64,000 bases of DNA from Pseudacidovorax intermedius. Its GTDB lineage: Bacteria > Pseudomonadota > Gammaproteobacteria > Burkholderiales > Burkholderiaceae_C. Within the stretch, counting starts at the first letter, position 1, and the number at the start of each line of letters is the position of its first letter. The stretch spans positions 1,356,836 through 1,420,835 of the forward strand of contig NZ_QQAV01000001.1 of the NCBI RefSeq assembly GCF_003350475.1, in the 5' to 3' direction. Shown piece after piece: positions 26,066 to 33,688 of this stretch. Both the position numbers and the translations under genes were made by a program. Below the pieces are notes generated by a model, which searched no databases, was not told the origin of the DNA, and saw only the letters and a program-made list of their open reading frames with translations.

Positions 26066-27712
26066 ATGCAAGCCCTGGCCCCGATTCCCCCGTCCCGTGA
26101 GGCGCGCGCGCCTGGCGGCGGCCCCCGTGCCGCGTCCCTGGCCGGCACCGCCGCGCTGACGCTGGCGGCGCTGCTGGCGGCCGGCTGTGCCACGCCGCCC
26201 CCTCCGCCACCGCCCCCACCCGCGCCGGTGGCGGCGCCGCAGCCGCCCATCGTGCTGGCCCCGCCGGCACCGCCGCCCGTGGCCGTGCCGGCGCCGCCGC
26301 CGCGCACCGGCGGCAGCGTGGCCGGTCAGGCGCGCACCTTCTCGACCCAGCTGGCCACCTACACCGCCACGCCCTTCGACGTGGTGCCCGGCTGGCAGCG
26401 CGACGACTTCGTCGACAGCTGGTCGGCCTTCCTCGACAGCTGCAAGGTGCTGGTGCGCCGCGGCCAGCAGTGGCAGCAGGTGTGCGCGCGCGCACGCCAG
26501 GTGGACGGCGCCAGCAACCCGGCCATCCGCAGCTTCTACGAAAGCGAATTCGCGGCCTACCAGATCCGCGACGACGACCGCCGGCCCGACGGCGTGGTCA
26601 CCGGCTACTTCGAGCCCGAGATCGAGGGCAACCGCAGCTACTCGCCGCCCTTCATCTACCCGGTCTATGCGCAGCCGGAGGACATGCTCTTCCTCGACAC
26701 GCGGCGCCTGCCCGCCGGCAACGGCACCGTGGCGGCGCGGCTGAACGGCCGCAACGTGGTGGTGCAGACGGGGCTGTCCACGCGCGACATGGGCGCGCCG
26801 GGCCTGTACGCGCTGGACCTGTCGCAGATCGTGCGCGACACGGTCGACCGCAAGGCCCGCCTGCGCGTCGAGGGTCGCCAGCTGGTGCCCTACTACACGC
26901 GGGCCGAGATCGAGCGCCTGGGCGTGCCCAATGCCAAGGTGTTGGCCTTCGTGCGCAGCGCCACCGAGCTGTACGAGATGCAGGTGCAGGGCTCCGGCCG
27001 CATCCGCCTGCCCGACGGCCAGACCGTGCGCGTGGGCTATGCCGAGCAGAACGGCCAGCCCTTCCGGCCCACGCTGGCCAAGGCGGCCAACGGCAAGGCC
27101 AAGACGGCCGTGCGCACCCGCGGCTCGGCCGTCGAGCTGGAGGTGGACGACGACGATGCCGACGAGACCGACACCAGCACCGTGCGCACGCGCGGCTTCG
27201 CGCTCGCCCTGCCGGCACGCAGCGGCCCGGTGGCCGTGCCCGGCCAGCGCACGCCTGCCGCGGCGGCCACCGGCACGGGCATCCAGGATCCGAGCTACGT
27301 CTTCTTCAAGGAAGTGCCCACCAGCGCCGATGGCCCGGTGGGTGCCCTGGGCGTGCCGCTGCAGCCGGGCCGCTCCATCGCGGTCGATCCACGCAGCGCG
27401 CCGCTGGGCTTTCCAGTCTTCGTCTCCACGCGCCAGCCGGGCACGGGCACGCCCATGCAGCGCCTGACCATCGCGCAGGACACCGGCGGTGCCATCCGCG
27501 GCGCGGTGCGGGCCGACTACTTCTTCGGCAACGGCCGCCAGGCCGCCAACCAGGCGCGCCGCATGAAGGAGCGCGGCCAGCTCTGGCTGCTGCTGCCGCG
27601 CGGCCTGACGGTGGCTGCGGCGACGACGGGCGGCGGCTCGGTGCGCACGCGCGGCGCCAGCCTGGCGAACTGCGTGGTGCCGGACGACGACACCTGCGCG
27701 GATGACCAGTAG
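26066..27712 (+). CDS. MltA-type lytic transglycosylase lipoprotein, T6SS-linked
   Basis: A 548-residue murein hydrolase. After a long N-terminus the lipobox AAGC (Cys ~residue 40) is followed by a Pro-rich spacer of ~55 residues. The MltA domain covers about 130-300 (GVVTGYFEPEIEGNRSYSPP) and the 3D barrel about 420-510, with the three conserved Asp in AVDPRSAPLG, AQDTGGAIRG and RADYFFG. It is clearly longer than typical MltA (~370-400) because of the spacer, a low-complexity acidic insertion around 340-410, and a C-terminal extension. VRTRG occurs three times (349-353, 373-377, 526-530). Lying between ppkA and further tss genes, it probably opens peptidoglycan for T6SS assembly; that role is inferred from context. 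It may still substitute for a housekeeping MltA. Confidence 0.93.
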   Translation: MQALAPIPPSREARAPGGGPRAASLAGTAALTLAALLAAGCATPPPPPPPPPAPVAAPQPPIVLAPPAPPPVAVPAPPPRTGGSVAGQARTFSTQLATYTATPFDVVPGWQRDDFVDSWSAFLDSCKVLVRRGQQWQQVCARARQVDGASNPAIRSFYESEFAAYQIRDDDRRPDGVVTGYFEPEIEGNRSYSPPFIYPVYAQPEDMLFLDTRRLPAGNGTVAARLNGRNVVVQTGLSTRDMGAPGLYALDLSQIVRDTVDRKARLRVEGRQLVPYYTRAEIERLGVPNAKVLAFVRSATELYEMQVQGSGRIRLPDGQTVRVGYAEQNGQPFRPTLAKAANGKAKTAVRTRGSAVELEVDDDDADETDTSTVRTRGFALALPARSGPVAVPGQRTPAAAATGTGIQDPSYVFFKEVPTSADGPVGALGVPLQPGRSIAVDPRSAPLGFPVFVSTRQPGTGTPMQRLTIAQDTGGAIRGAVRADYFFGNGRQAANQARRMKERGQLWLLLPRGLTVAAATTGGGSVRTRGASLANCVVPDDDTCADDQ

Positions 27713-27715
27713 GCC

Positions 27716-28495
27716 ATGCAGAACACCCTCTCGTCCGAAGACAGCGCGGAGCTGGTGCGCCTGTGGCGTCGCCGGCAGACGCTGGCGCCGCACGAGATGG
27801 GGCGCATGTACGGCATCGTCGGCACGGCGCTGGGCGACTGCCATCCGCCCGAGCTCAAGGCCCTGGGCGAGGGCCGGCAGGAGCTGGTGGCGCAGTTCAT
27901 CTACCTCAAGGTGCTGCGGCTCGACGCCGACCCGGAAGAGGGCGAGGAGGAGGGCGCCGGGGGTGCCACCGACCGTGCCGCGCACAGCGCGCCGTCGACC
28001 GCCTTCGCCCTGTGTGCCTACTTCCGCCGCTACCTGATCGACTGCACGCGGGCCACCAGCTTCCGCCGCAAGCTCTCGCTGGGCGAGGAGGTGAGCGACG
28101 AGCAGCTCGATGCCCACCTGCGCGGCCATCGCGGCGCCGCGGGCGACACCGCCGGCTGCCTGGCCGAACACGGCCTGAGCATGGCCGGCGTGGCCGAGGC
28201 GGCGCGCCGCTTCATCGCCGGCCTGGGCGAGCCCGAGCGCCTGCTGCTGTGCGAAGGTTTCGGCCGCGAGGCGCCCCTGTCGGGCGTGGCCGCGCGCCAT
28301 GCCATCGCCTCCTACCACTACCGCGCCGGCCGGCTGGGCCTGGTGCACCGGCGCGAATCGCTGCCGGCGGACTATGGTCGCACCCTGCTGGGCGGCTGGA
28401 TCACGCAGACGCTGGGCATCGCCATCGAGCCCGGCAACATGGACGCGATCGGGGCGGCTTTCGAAATCCTGGGTGCTGAGGCGTCCTCCTCCTGA
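27716..28495 (+). CDS. Sigma-factor-like protein of unknown function in the T6SS operon
   Basis: A 259-residue protein starting 4 bases after the mltA stop. It has no signal peptide or membrane segment. Two stretches resemble a small sigma70-type factor: residues ~60-125 (VAQFIYLKVLRLD, then FALCAYFRRYLIDCTRATSF) look like region 2, with an acidic linker inserted, and residues ~160-215 (FIAGLGEPERLLLCEGFG, then GVAARHAIASYHYRAGRLGL) look like region 4 with a helix-turn-helix. The region-2 core is divergent, so real sigma activity is uncertain. The next gene encodes a single-pass membrane protein that could be its anti-sigma partner. It could instead be a conserved T6SS accessory protein with a borrowed fold. 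I do not recognise a named family. Confidence 0.7.
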   Translation: MQNTLSSEDSAELVRLWRRRQTLAPHEMGRMYGIVGTALGDCHPPELKALGEGRQELVAQFIYLKVLRLDADPEEGEEEGAGGATDRAAHSAPSTAFALCAYFRRYLIDCTRATSFRRKLSLGEEVSDEQLDAHLRGHRGAAGDTAGCLAEHGLSMAGVAEAARRFIAGLGEPERLLLCEGFGREAPLSGVAARHAIASYHYRAGRLGLVHRRESLPADYGRTLLGGWITQTLGIAIEPGNMDAIGAAFEILGAEASSS

Positions 28496-28521
28496 CGACA
28501 TAGACCATCAGGACGGATGCC

Positions 28522-29694
28522 ATGCGCCCCCTCGACCTCTGGCCCCCGCTGGCCCACATCCGCAGCACGCTGGAAGGCCCGCCGGCGCGCCGCCCCGCCG
28601 CGGGCCCGGCGCGCGAGGGCGAACCTGCCGCTGCCGAAGCAGGCGCCCCGGCCGACCTGCTGCTGCCGCTGACCGAGCTGGCCCGCCGCCGCGAAGCCCT
28701 GGCCGCCCGCGGCTTCGGCGCGCGCTGGGCGCCCGGGCGGTTGCTCTCCGTGCTGTGCGACGGGCGCATGCTGGGCGTGCTGCTCGACCGCCTGCTGCCC
28801 GACGGCCGCTGGCAGGGCTGGCTGGCCGCGGGCGAGGCCGACTGGGCCGGCGCCTGGGACGTGCTGCTGGAGCCGCAGGACGAGCCCTTCGAGCCGCTGT
28901 TCGGCGTGGTGCAGGCCTGGAACCCGGTCACGCTGGTGCCCGCGCCGCAGCTGTGCGCGCGCGTGCTGGGCGAGCTCTCGGCCACCCGGCTGGCGGCCGT
29001 GCGCGCCGTGGCCGACGAATGGGCCGCGCAGCGCGTGGGCGCCCCTGCGGGCGCCGTGCCCGCCACCCCGCCCGCGCCGGGGCAGATCGCCTTGCGCGGC
29101 GTGGCCGGCTGCTTCACGGTGCTCACCGGCACGCCGCTGGCGGACGAGGGCGATCCGCGGGCCGACTACCAGGGGCTCTACCAGCAGGCCGCGCGGCGGC
29201 TGGCGCAGTCGGCGGCGCCGGCCGGGCTGGCGGGGCGCACGCAGGCGCGTTCCGCGGCGTCGCCGGCGGGCGGCCAGGCACGCAGCGGCGGCCGCGAGGA
29301 CGACGCCGGCCCGCTCGGCCGCTTCCTGCGCCGCCTGGGCGGTGGCGCAGGCGGCTTCCGCGGCACCTGGGGCCCGGCGCTGGCCGTGCTGGCGCTGGTG
29401 CTCGTGGTGCAGAACGCCGGCCTGCTGCCCGCCCTGCACGGCGGCGACGACGACGCCATGCGCCTGCGCGATGCGCCGCCCACCGCGCCCGCCGCGCCGC
29501 AGGTCGACGCGCGGGTGCGCTGGAAGCCCGGCACCGACATGGCCGATGCCGCCCGCCTGCTGCAGACGGCCGGTGCCCAGGCCGTCGCCGGGCCGGACGG
29601 GCAGGGCCGCTGGTCGCTGCGGCTGCTGCAGCCGCAGGACGGGCTGGCGGTGTTGCGTTCCTCGCCGCTGGTGGACGCGGTCGAGCTGCCTTGA
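28522..29694 (+). CDS. Single-pass membrane protein, anti-sigma-like architecture
   Basis: A 390-residue protein with no N-terminal signal. Residues 1-230 are cytoplasmic and Ala/Leu/Arg-rich, then a basic Gly-rich linker leads to one clear transmembrane helix at about 281-303 (ALAVLALVLVVQNAGLLPAL). The last ~60 residues, after the membrane, have the pattern VRWKPGTDMADAARLLQ... SLRLLQ... AVLRSSPLVDAVEL, which is similar to the small C-terminal domain seen in several Burkholderiales anti-sigma proteins. Its position directly after the sigma-like gene and 11 bases before the exported caspase suggests signal relay across the membrane, but this is inference. The family is not recognised. Confidence 0.7.
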   Translation: MRPLDLWPPLAHIRSTLEGPPARRPAAGPAREGEPAAAEAGAPADLLLPLTELARRREALAARGFGARWAPGRLLSVLCDGRMLGVLLDRLLPDGRWQGWLAAGEADWAGAWDVLLEPQDEPFEPLFGVVQAWNPVTLVPAPQLCARVLGELSATRLAAVRAVADEWAAQRVGAPAGAVPATPPAPGQIALRGVAGCFTVLTGTPLADEGDPRADYQGLYQQAARRLAQSAAPAGLAGRTQARSAASPAGGQARSGGREDDAGPLGRFLRRLGGGAGGFRGTWGPALAVLALVLVVQNAGLLPALHGGDDDAMRLRDAPPTAPAAPQVDARVRWKPGTDMADAARLLQTAGAQAVAGPDGQGRWSLRLLQPQDGLAVLRSSPLVDAVELP

Positions 29695-29705
29695 AAGCCG
29701 TCCCC

Positions 29706-31670
29706 ATGCGCCGACTCGCCCTGTTGCTGCTGCTCGCGCTGGCCGCCCTGCCGGCCGCGGCCGTGCAGCGCGCGTTGCTGGTGGGCGTCTCGGAGCTGCC
29801 CTTCCAGCCGCAGAACCTGTGGCTGCAGGCCCCGCGCAACGACGTGCTCTTGATGCGCGAGGTGCTGCAGCAGCAGGGCTTTGCGCCGGCCGACATCGCC
29901 ACGCTCGCCGACGGCGTGCCCGGCGCGCAGCCGCCCGACAGCCGGGCCATCGGCCAGGCGCTGCAGCAACTGCTGGCCCGCTCGGGCCAGGGCGACTTCG
30001 TGCTGCTGTACTTCTCGGGCCACGGCACGCGACTGCGCGACACGGCCAAGCGCTACCAGGAGCCCGACGGCCTGGCCGAGAACTTCCTGGCGCGCGACGT
30101 GCGGGGAACCATCGGCGGGGGCCGCGCTCTGAACGGCGGCGTGCGCGACGTCGACGTGGACGGCTGGATCCAGGCCTTCCTCTCGCGTGGCGTCTTCGTG
30201 TGGGCGGTGTTCGACACCTGTTCGGCCGCCTCCATGACGCGCAGCACCCGTGCCATCGACACCCCCGACCCCGGCCCGCCGGACGACGAGGTGCGCTGGC
30301 GCGGCGTGCGACCCGAACAGCTGACCGGCGGCGATGGCGCCGCGGTCCCCCCTCTGCCCGCCGCGCCGGCTACCGCCGCCGTGCCGCGTGCCCGTTACGT
30401 GGCCTTCTTCGCTTCGGAGAGCCACCAGGTCACGCCCGAGCTGCGCCTGCCGCGCGGCGATCGGCAGGCCCGTCCGCACGGACTGCTCACCTGGGCCCTC
30501 GCCCAGGGCCTGCAGCGCCGTCCCGCCACCTGGCGCGAACTCTTCAACGACGCGCTGGCGGCCTATCCGCCGGTCATCGACGAGCTGGAGCAGCGCTTTC
30601 CGCAGCGCGAGCTGCCCTCGCCGGTGGCTGAGGGCAGCCTGGACCTGCCCCTCTTCGACAACAGCACCCGCCCGCGCAGCACCCAGCCGGCCTGGCCTGC
30701 CCAGCGCACCGGCGCGAGCCTGTCGCTGGACGCCGGCCTGCTCGACGGGCTGGAGGCGCAGCAGGCGGTCACGGTGAGCGCCGTGCTGCCCGACGGCAGC
30801 GCACGCAGCGCCACGGCGCGACTGCAGGAGAGCACGCTGTCCCAATCGCGCCTGGCCGTGCCCGACAGCCTGCAGGACGCCGCCGGCGGCGCGCTGTGGA
30901 GCGTGGCGCCGGTGGAGCCGCCGTCCTCGCTGGTGCTGCGCGTGCGCACCGACCGGGCGCTGCCTGCCGGCATCAGCCTGGACTATCCGGCCGCCATCGA
31001 GTCGGTCGATGGCGACGCCGACCTGCTGTGGGCGCCGGCCGGCCGCGCGGGCCAGCGGCTGTCTCCGCTTTCGGCCGATGCGGCGCGCTGGACCGGCGCC
31101 GTGCCCGCGCCGCCACCGCTGACCAGCGACGCCGCCGTGCGCCGGCGGCTGGAGCTCATGGCCCAGCTCAAGTGGTTCGAGCGGCTGCAGCAACTGGCCG
31201 ACGGCCGCCGCGTGGACGGGCTGGACCTGGCCATCGAGACCTGGGACGGCGAGCGCCTGGTGGCCAGCCGGCCCCTGCCGGTGGACAGCGTGGTCGCGCC
31301 TGCCGAGGGCCAGCGCCTGCGCCTGCTGGTGCGCAACGCCAGCGGCCATTCGCTGGACCTGGCCGTGCTGGCCCTGGACGCCCAGGGCGGCCTGTGGTCC
31401 GTCTACCCGGGCGAGGCCGGCGAGGCCAACCGCTTCGAGCGCGGCCAGCCGCAATCGCCCGCCATGAAGCGCTTCGACCTGCCCGCGGGCGCGGCCGGCC
31501 GGCTGCTGGTGGTGGCCAGCCCCGCGCTGCCGCAGAGCGCGCCGCGCCTCTTCGGCCTGTCGGGCGCCGCCCCGCTGGCGGACCTGCGCGTGCGCGGCCA
31601 GGCGCGGCCCGACCGCGAGCGGCAGGTGCTGGCCGTGGCCGTGCGCTGGGGCGCGGCCCGGGCGCCCTGA
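29706..31670 (+). CDS. Exported caspase-family (metacaspase-like) protease in the T6SS operon
   Basis: A 654-residue protein with a signal peptide (residues 1-20, cut near PAAAVQ). The p20-like caspase domain at about 20-260 has the catalytic His106 in YFSGHGTRL and Cys172 in VFDTCSAASM, so an active peptidase is expected. The remaining ~370 residues contain a beta-rich region and a C-terminal domain (about 490-640) resembling DUF4384 (LLVRNASGHSLDLAVLALD, then WSVYPGEAG), the same class as the periplasmic end of PpkA. The protein is probably periplasmic. The start is the ATG at 29706. It sits third in a sigma-like/membrane/caspase trio. The substrate is unknown; T6SS envelope components, the membrane partner or an effector are options. 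Confidence 0.9.
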   Translation: MRRLALLLLLALAALPAAAVQRALLVGVSELPFQPQNLWLQAPRNDVLLMREVLQQQGFAPADIATLADGVPGAQPPDSRAIGQALQQLLARSGQGDFVLLYFSGHGTRLRDTAKRYQEPDGLAENFLARDVRGTIGGGRALNGGVRDVDVDGWIQAFLSRGVFVWAVFDTCSAASMTRSTRAIDTPDPGPPDDEVRWRGVRPEQLTGGDGAAVPPLPAAPATAAVPRARYVAFFASESHQVTPELRLPRGDRQARPHGLLTWALAQGLQRRPATWRELFNDALAAYPPVIDELEQRFPQRELPSPVAEGSLDLPLFDNSTRPRSTQPAWPAQRTGASLSLDAGLLDGLEAQQAVTVSAVLPDGSARSATARLQESTLSQSRLAVPDSLQDAAGGALWSVAPVEPPSSLVLRVRTDRALPAGISLDYPAAIESVDGDADLLWAPAGRAGQRLSPLSADAARWTGAVPAPPPLTSDAAVRRRLELMAQLKWFERLQQLADGRRVDGLDLAIETWDGERLVASRPLPVDSVVAPAEGQRLRLLVRNASGHSLDLAVLALDAQGGLWSVYPGEAGEANRFERGQPQSPAMKRFDLPAGAAGRLLVVASPALPQSAPRLFGLSGAAPLADLRVRGQARPDRERQVLAVAVRWGAARAP

Positions 31671-31707
31671 CCGTGTCCATCTCCCATCCAAGACGACGAG
31701 GAACCCC

Positions 31708-32262
31708 ATGTCATTCAACCAGGACCAGCAGATCGACGCCGACGAGGCGCTGCGCATGCTCGAACTCTCGCTCAACCGCAGCGACAACATCGACGTCGTC
31801 ATGACCCTCGAAAGCAAGGGCGCGCAGATCGAAGGCGAATCCACCCGGCCCTTCGCCGATGGCAAGAAGCGCATGGCGGTGCTGGGCTACTTCAGCGCCG
31901 TGCGTGCCGATGCGGCGCCGGGCGGCACCAAGTCCAAGCTGAGCATGAACGCCATGCTGATCGTGCGTCGCTGCGACGCGGCCACGGCCTCCATCGCCAA
32001 CCTGATCAAGTCGCAGGCCAGCGATGCCAAGGTCGTGCTGTCTTGCTTCAAGGCGTCCGGCGACTCCTCGAAGGAGCAGGAATCGACGCTGGAGATCGCG
32101 CTCAGCGACGCCCGCCTGGCCAACTACGTGCTGGTGACCGGCGGCAGCGCGGGCTACCCGTGCGAGATCCTGGCCTTCGCCTACCGCAAGCTGAGCATCG
32201 CCTCCGCCCCGCAGCTCAACGACGGGCGCCGCGGCGCCGTGCGCATGGCCGAACTGGGCTGA
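31708..32262 (+). CDS. Divergent Hcp-family protein
   Basis: A 184-residue protein that follows the Hcp fold order: an N-terminal extension of ~25 residues, then AQIEGEST (compare the EGE.. GES segment of canonical Hcp), a central NAMLIVRRCDAATASI matching the Hcp 'D-x-A-S' strand-helix, LSCFKASG matching VVRKAGD, and CEILAFAYRKLSIA matching the closing E..F.Y.K strand. It is clearly different from the standard Hcp of this locus (54295-54786), with an extra ~20 residues at each end. It could form a specialised tube ring, a cargo-carrying Hcp or an assembly factor. The start is the ATG after GAGGAA. It is located 38 bases after the caspase and 34 before tagJ. Confidence 0.75.
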   Translation: MSFNQDQQIDADEALRMLELSLNRSDNIDVVMTLESKGAQIEGESTRPFADGKKRMAVLGYFSAVRADAAPGGTKSKLSMNAMLIVRRCDAATASIANLIKSQASDAKVVLSCFKASGDSSKEQESTLEIALSDARLANYVLVTGGSAGYPCEILAFAYRKLSIASAPQLNDGRRGAVRMAELG

Positions 32263-32295
32263 CTGTCCCCGACCCCGTCCACCAAGGAGCCCCGA

Positions 32296-33162
32296 ATGAG
32301 CACCCCCGAAGAACTGCTGGCCGCCCATGACCCCGCCGGCGCCCTGGCCGCCCTCACCGCGCAGGTGCGCGCCAGGCCGGCCGACATGAAGCTGCGTGTC
32401 TTCCTGGCCCAGCTGCTGTGCGTGCTGGGCCAGTGGGAGCGGGCGCTGAACCAGCTCAGCGTCGCGGCCGAGATGGACGCCGCCGCCATCCCCATGAAGC
32501 AGATGTACGGCGAGGCCATCCGCTGCGAAGGCCTGCGCGCGGAGGTGTTCGCGGGCAAGCGCACGCCCATGATCTTCGGCCAGCCCGACGAATGGCTGGC
32601 GCTGCTGGTGGAATCGCTGCTGCGCATCGGCGCGGGCGATGCCGCGGCCGGCGAGCAGCTGCGCGAGCGCGCCTTCGACGCGGCCCCCGCCACCTCGGGC
32701 ACGCTCGACGGCCAGCCCTTCGAATGGCTGGCCGACGGCGACATGCGACTGGGCCCGGTGCTGGAGGCCTTCGTCAACGGCCGCTACTACTGGGTGCCCT
32801 TCTCGCGCCTGGCGGCCGTCAAGATCGAGGCGCCCGAGGACCTGCGCGATGCCGTGTGGATGCCGGCGCACCTGACCTTCGCCAATGGCGGCGAGGCGCT
32901 GGCCCTGATCCCCACGCGCTACGACGGCAGCCAGGCCAGCAGCGACGGCGCGCTGCAACTGGCGCGCAAGACCGAATGGCAGGAGCGCGCGCCCGAGGTG
33001 TGGACGGGCCTGGGCCAGCGCAGCTTCAGCAGCGATGAAGGCGAGCATGCGCTGATGGACGTGCGCGAGATCGTGTTCGACGTCGTGATGGACGCCGGTG
33101 CGGCCGAGGCCGGCCAGGGCGACGCCCAGGACGCCACCCAGGACAGCGCCGCCGGTGGCTGA
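32296..33162 (+). CDS. tagJ: T6SS accessory protein TagJ (ImpE family)
   Basis: A 288-residue ImpE/TagJ protein. The N-terminal half is TPR-like (ALTAQVRARPADMKLRVFLAQLLCVLGQWERAL), and the C-terminal half holds the conserved beta-rich ImpE domain (EWLADGDMRLGPVLE, GRYYWVPF, ALIPTRYDGS). TagJ binds sheath protein TssB and ClpV and modulates sheath disassembly. GGAG lies just upstream of the ATG. The tssE GTG start overlaps its stop by 8 bases, matching the frequent tagJ-tssE pairing. Confidence 0.92.
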   Translation: MSTPEELLAAHDPAGALAALTAQVRARPADMKLRVFLAQLLCVLGQWERALNQLSVAAEMDAAAIPMKQMYGEAIRCEGLRAEVFAGKRTPMIFGQPDEWLALLVESLLRIGAGDAAAGEQLRERAFDAAPATSGTLDGQPFEWLADGDMRLGPVLEAFVNGRYYWVPFSRLAAVKIEAPEDLRDAVWMPAHLTFANGGEALALIPTRYDGSQASSDGALQLARKTEWQERAPEVWTGLGQRSFSSDEGEHALMDVREIVFDVVMDAGAAEAGQGDAQDATQDSAAGG

Positions 33163-33679
33163 GCCGCGCGACATCGCGAGTGCGCAGGAGCGCCTGCAGC
33201 CTTCGCTGCTCGACCGGCTGGTGGACCTGGAGCCCGGCCGCGAGCGCGAGGGCGACGACCAGCGCACGCTCACCCGCCAGGCGCTGCGCGCCGCGGTGCT
33301 GCGCGACCTGGCGTGGCTCTTCAATGCCACCGGCGAATTGCGGGGCCTGGACGAGCGCCGCCATCCGCAGGCGGCCCGCTCGGTGCTGAACTACGGATTG
33401 CCTATGCTGTCCGGCCAGTTCACCTCGTCGATCCAGCGTGTCAGCATGGAACAGGCGCTCAAGAACGCGATCCTGCAGTTCGAGCCCCGCATCCTGCCCC
33501 GCACCCTGGAAGTTGAACTCGTCATGGAAGGCTCCGCCCTGGACTCCCACAACCGCGTCGGTCTGCAGATCCGCGGCATGCTGTGGGCGCAGCCGGTGCC
33601 GCTGGAGTTCCTGATGCGAAGCCGCATCGACCTGGAAGAAGGGCGCGTCGACATCGAGCAGGCCACGCCACCGCGCTGA
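33155..33679 (+). CDS. tssE: T6SS baseplate protein TssE (gp25-like)
   Basis: A 174-residue TssE. The GTG at 33155, overlapping the tagJ stop, gives the expected length and leads directly into AQERLQPSLLDRL, the usual TssE opening. The conserved SVLNYGLP motif and the C-terminal gp25/lysozyme-like fold (ILPRTLEVEL, LQIRGMLWAQPVPLEFL, then a Glu-rich RIDLEEG) follow. It joins TssF, TssG and TssK to form the baseplate wedge that starts sheath polymerisation. tssF follows after 9 bases. Confidence 0.94.
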   Translation: MAEPRDIASAQERLQPSLLDRLVDLEPGREREGDDQRTLTRQALRAAVLRDLAWLFNATGELRGLDERRHPQAARSVLNYGLPMLSGQFTSSIQRVSMEQALKNAILQFEPRILPRTLEVELVMEGSALDSHNRVGLQIRGMLWAQPVPLEFLMRSRIDLEEGRVDIEQATPPR

Positions 33680-33688
33680 GGGCACACC

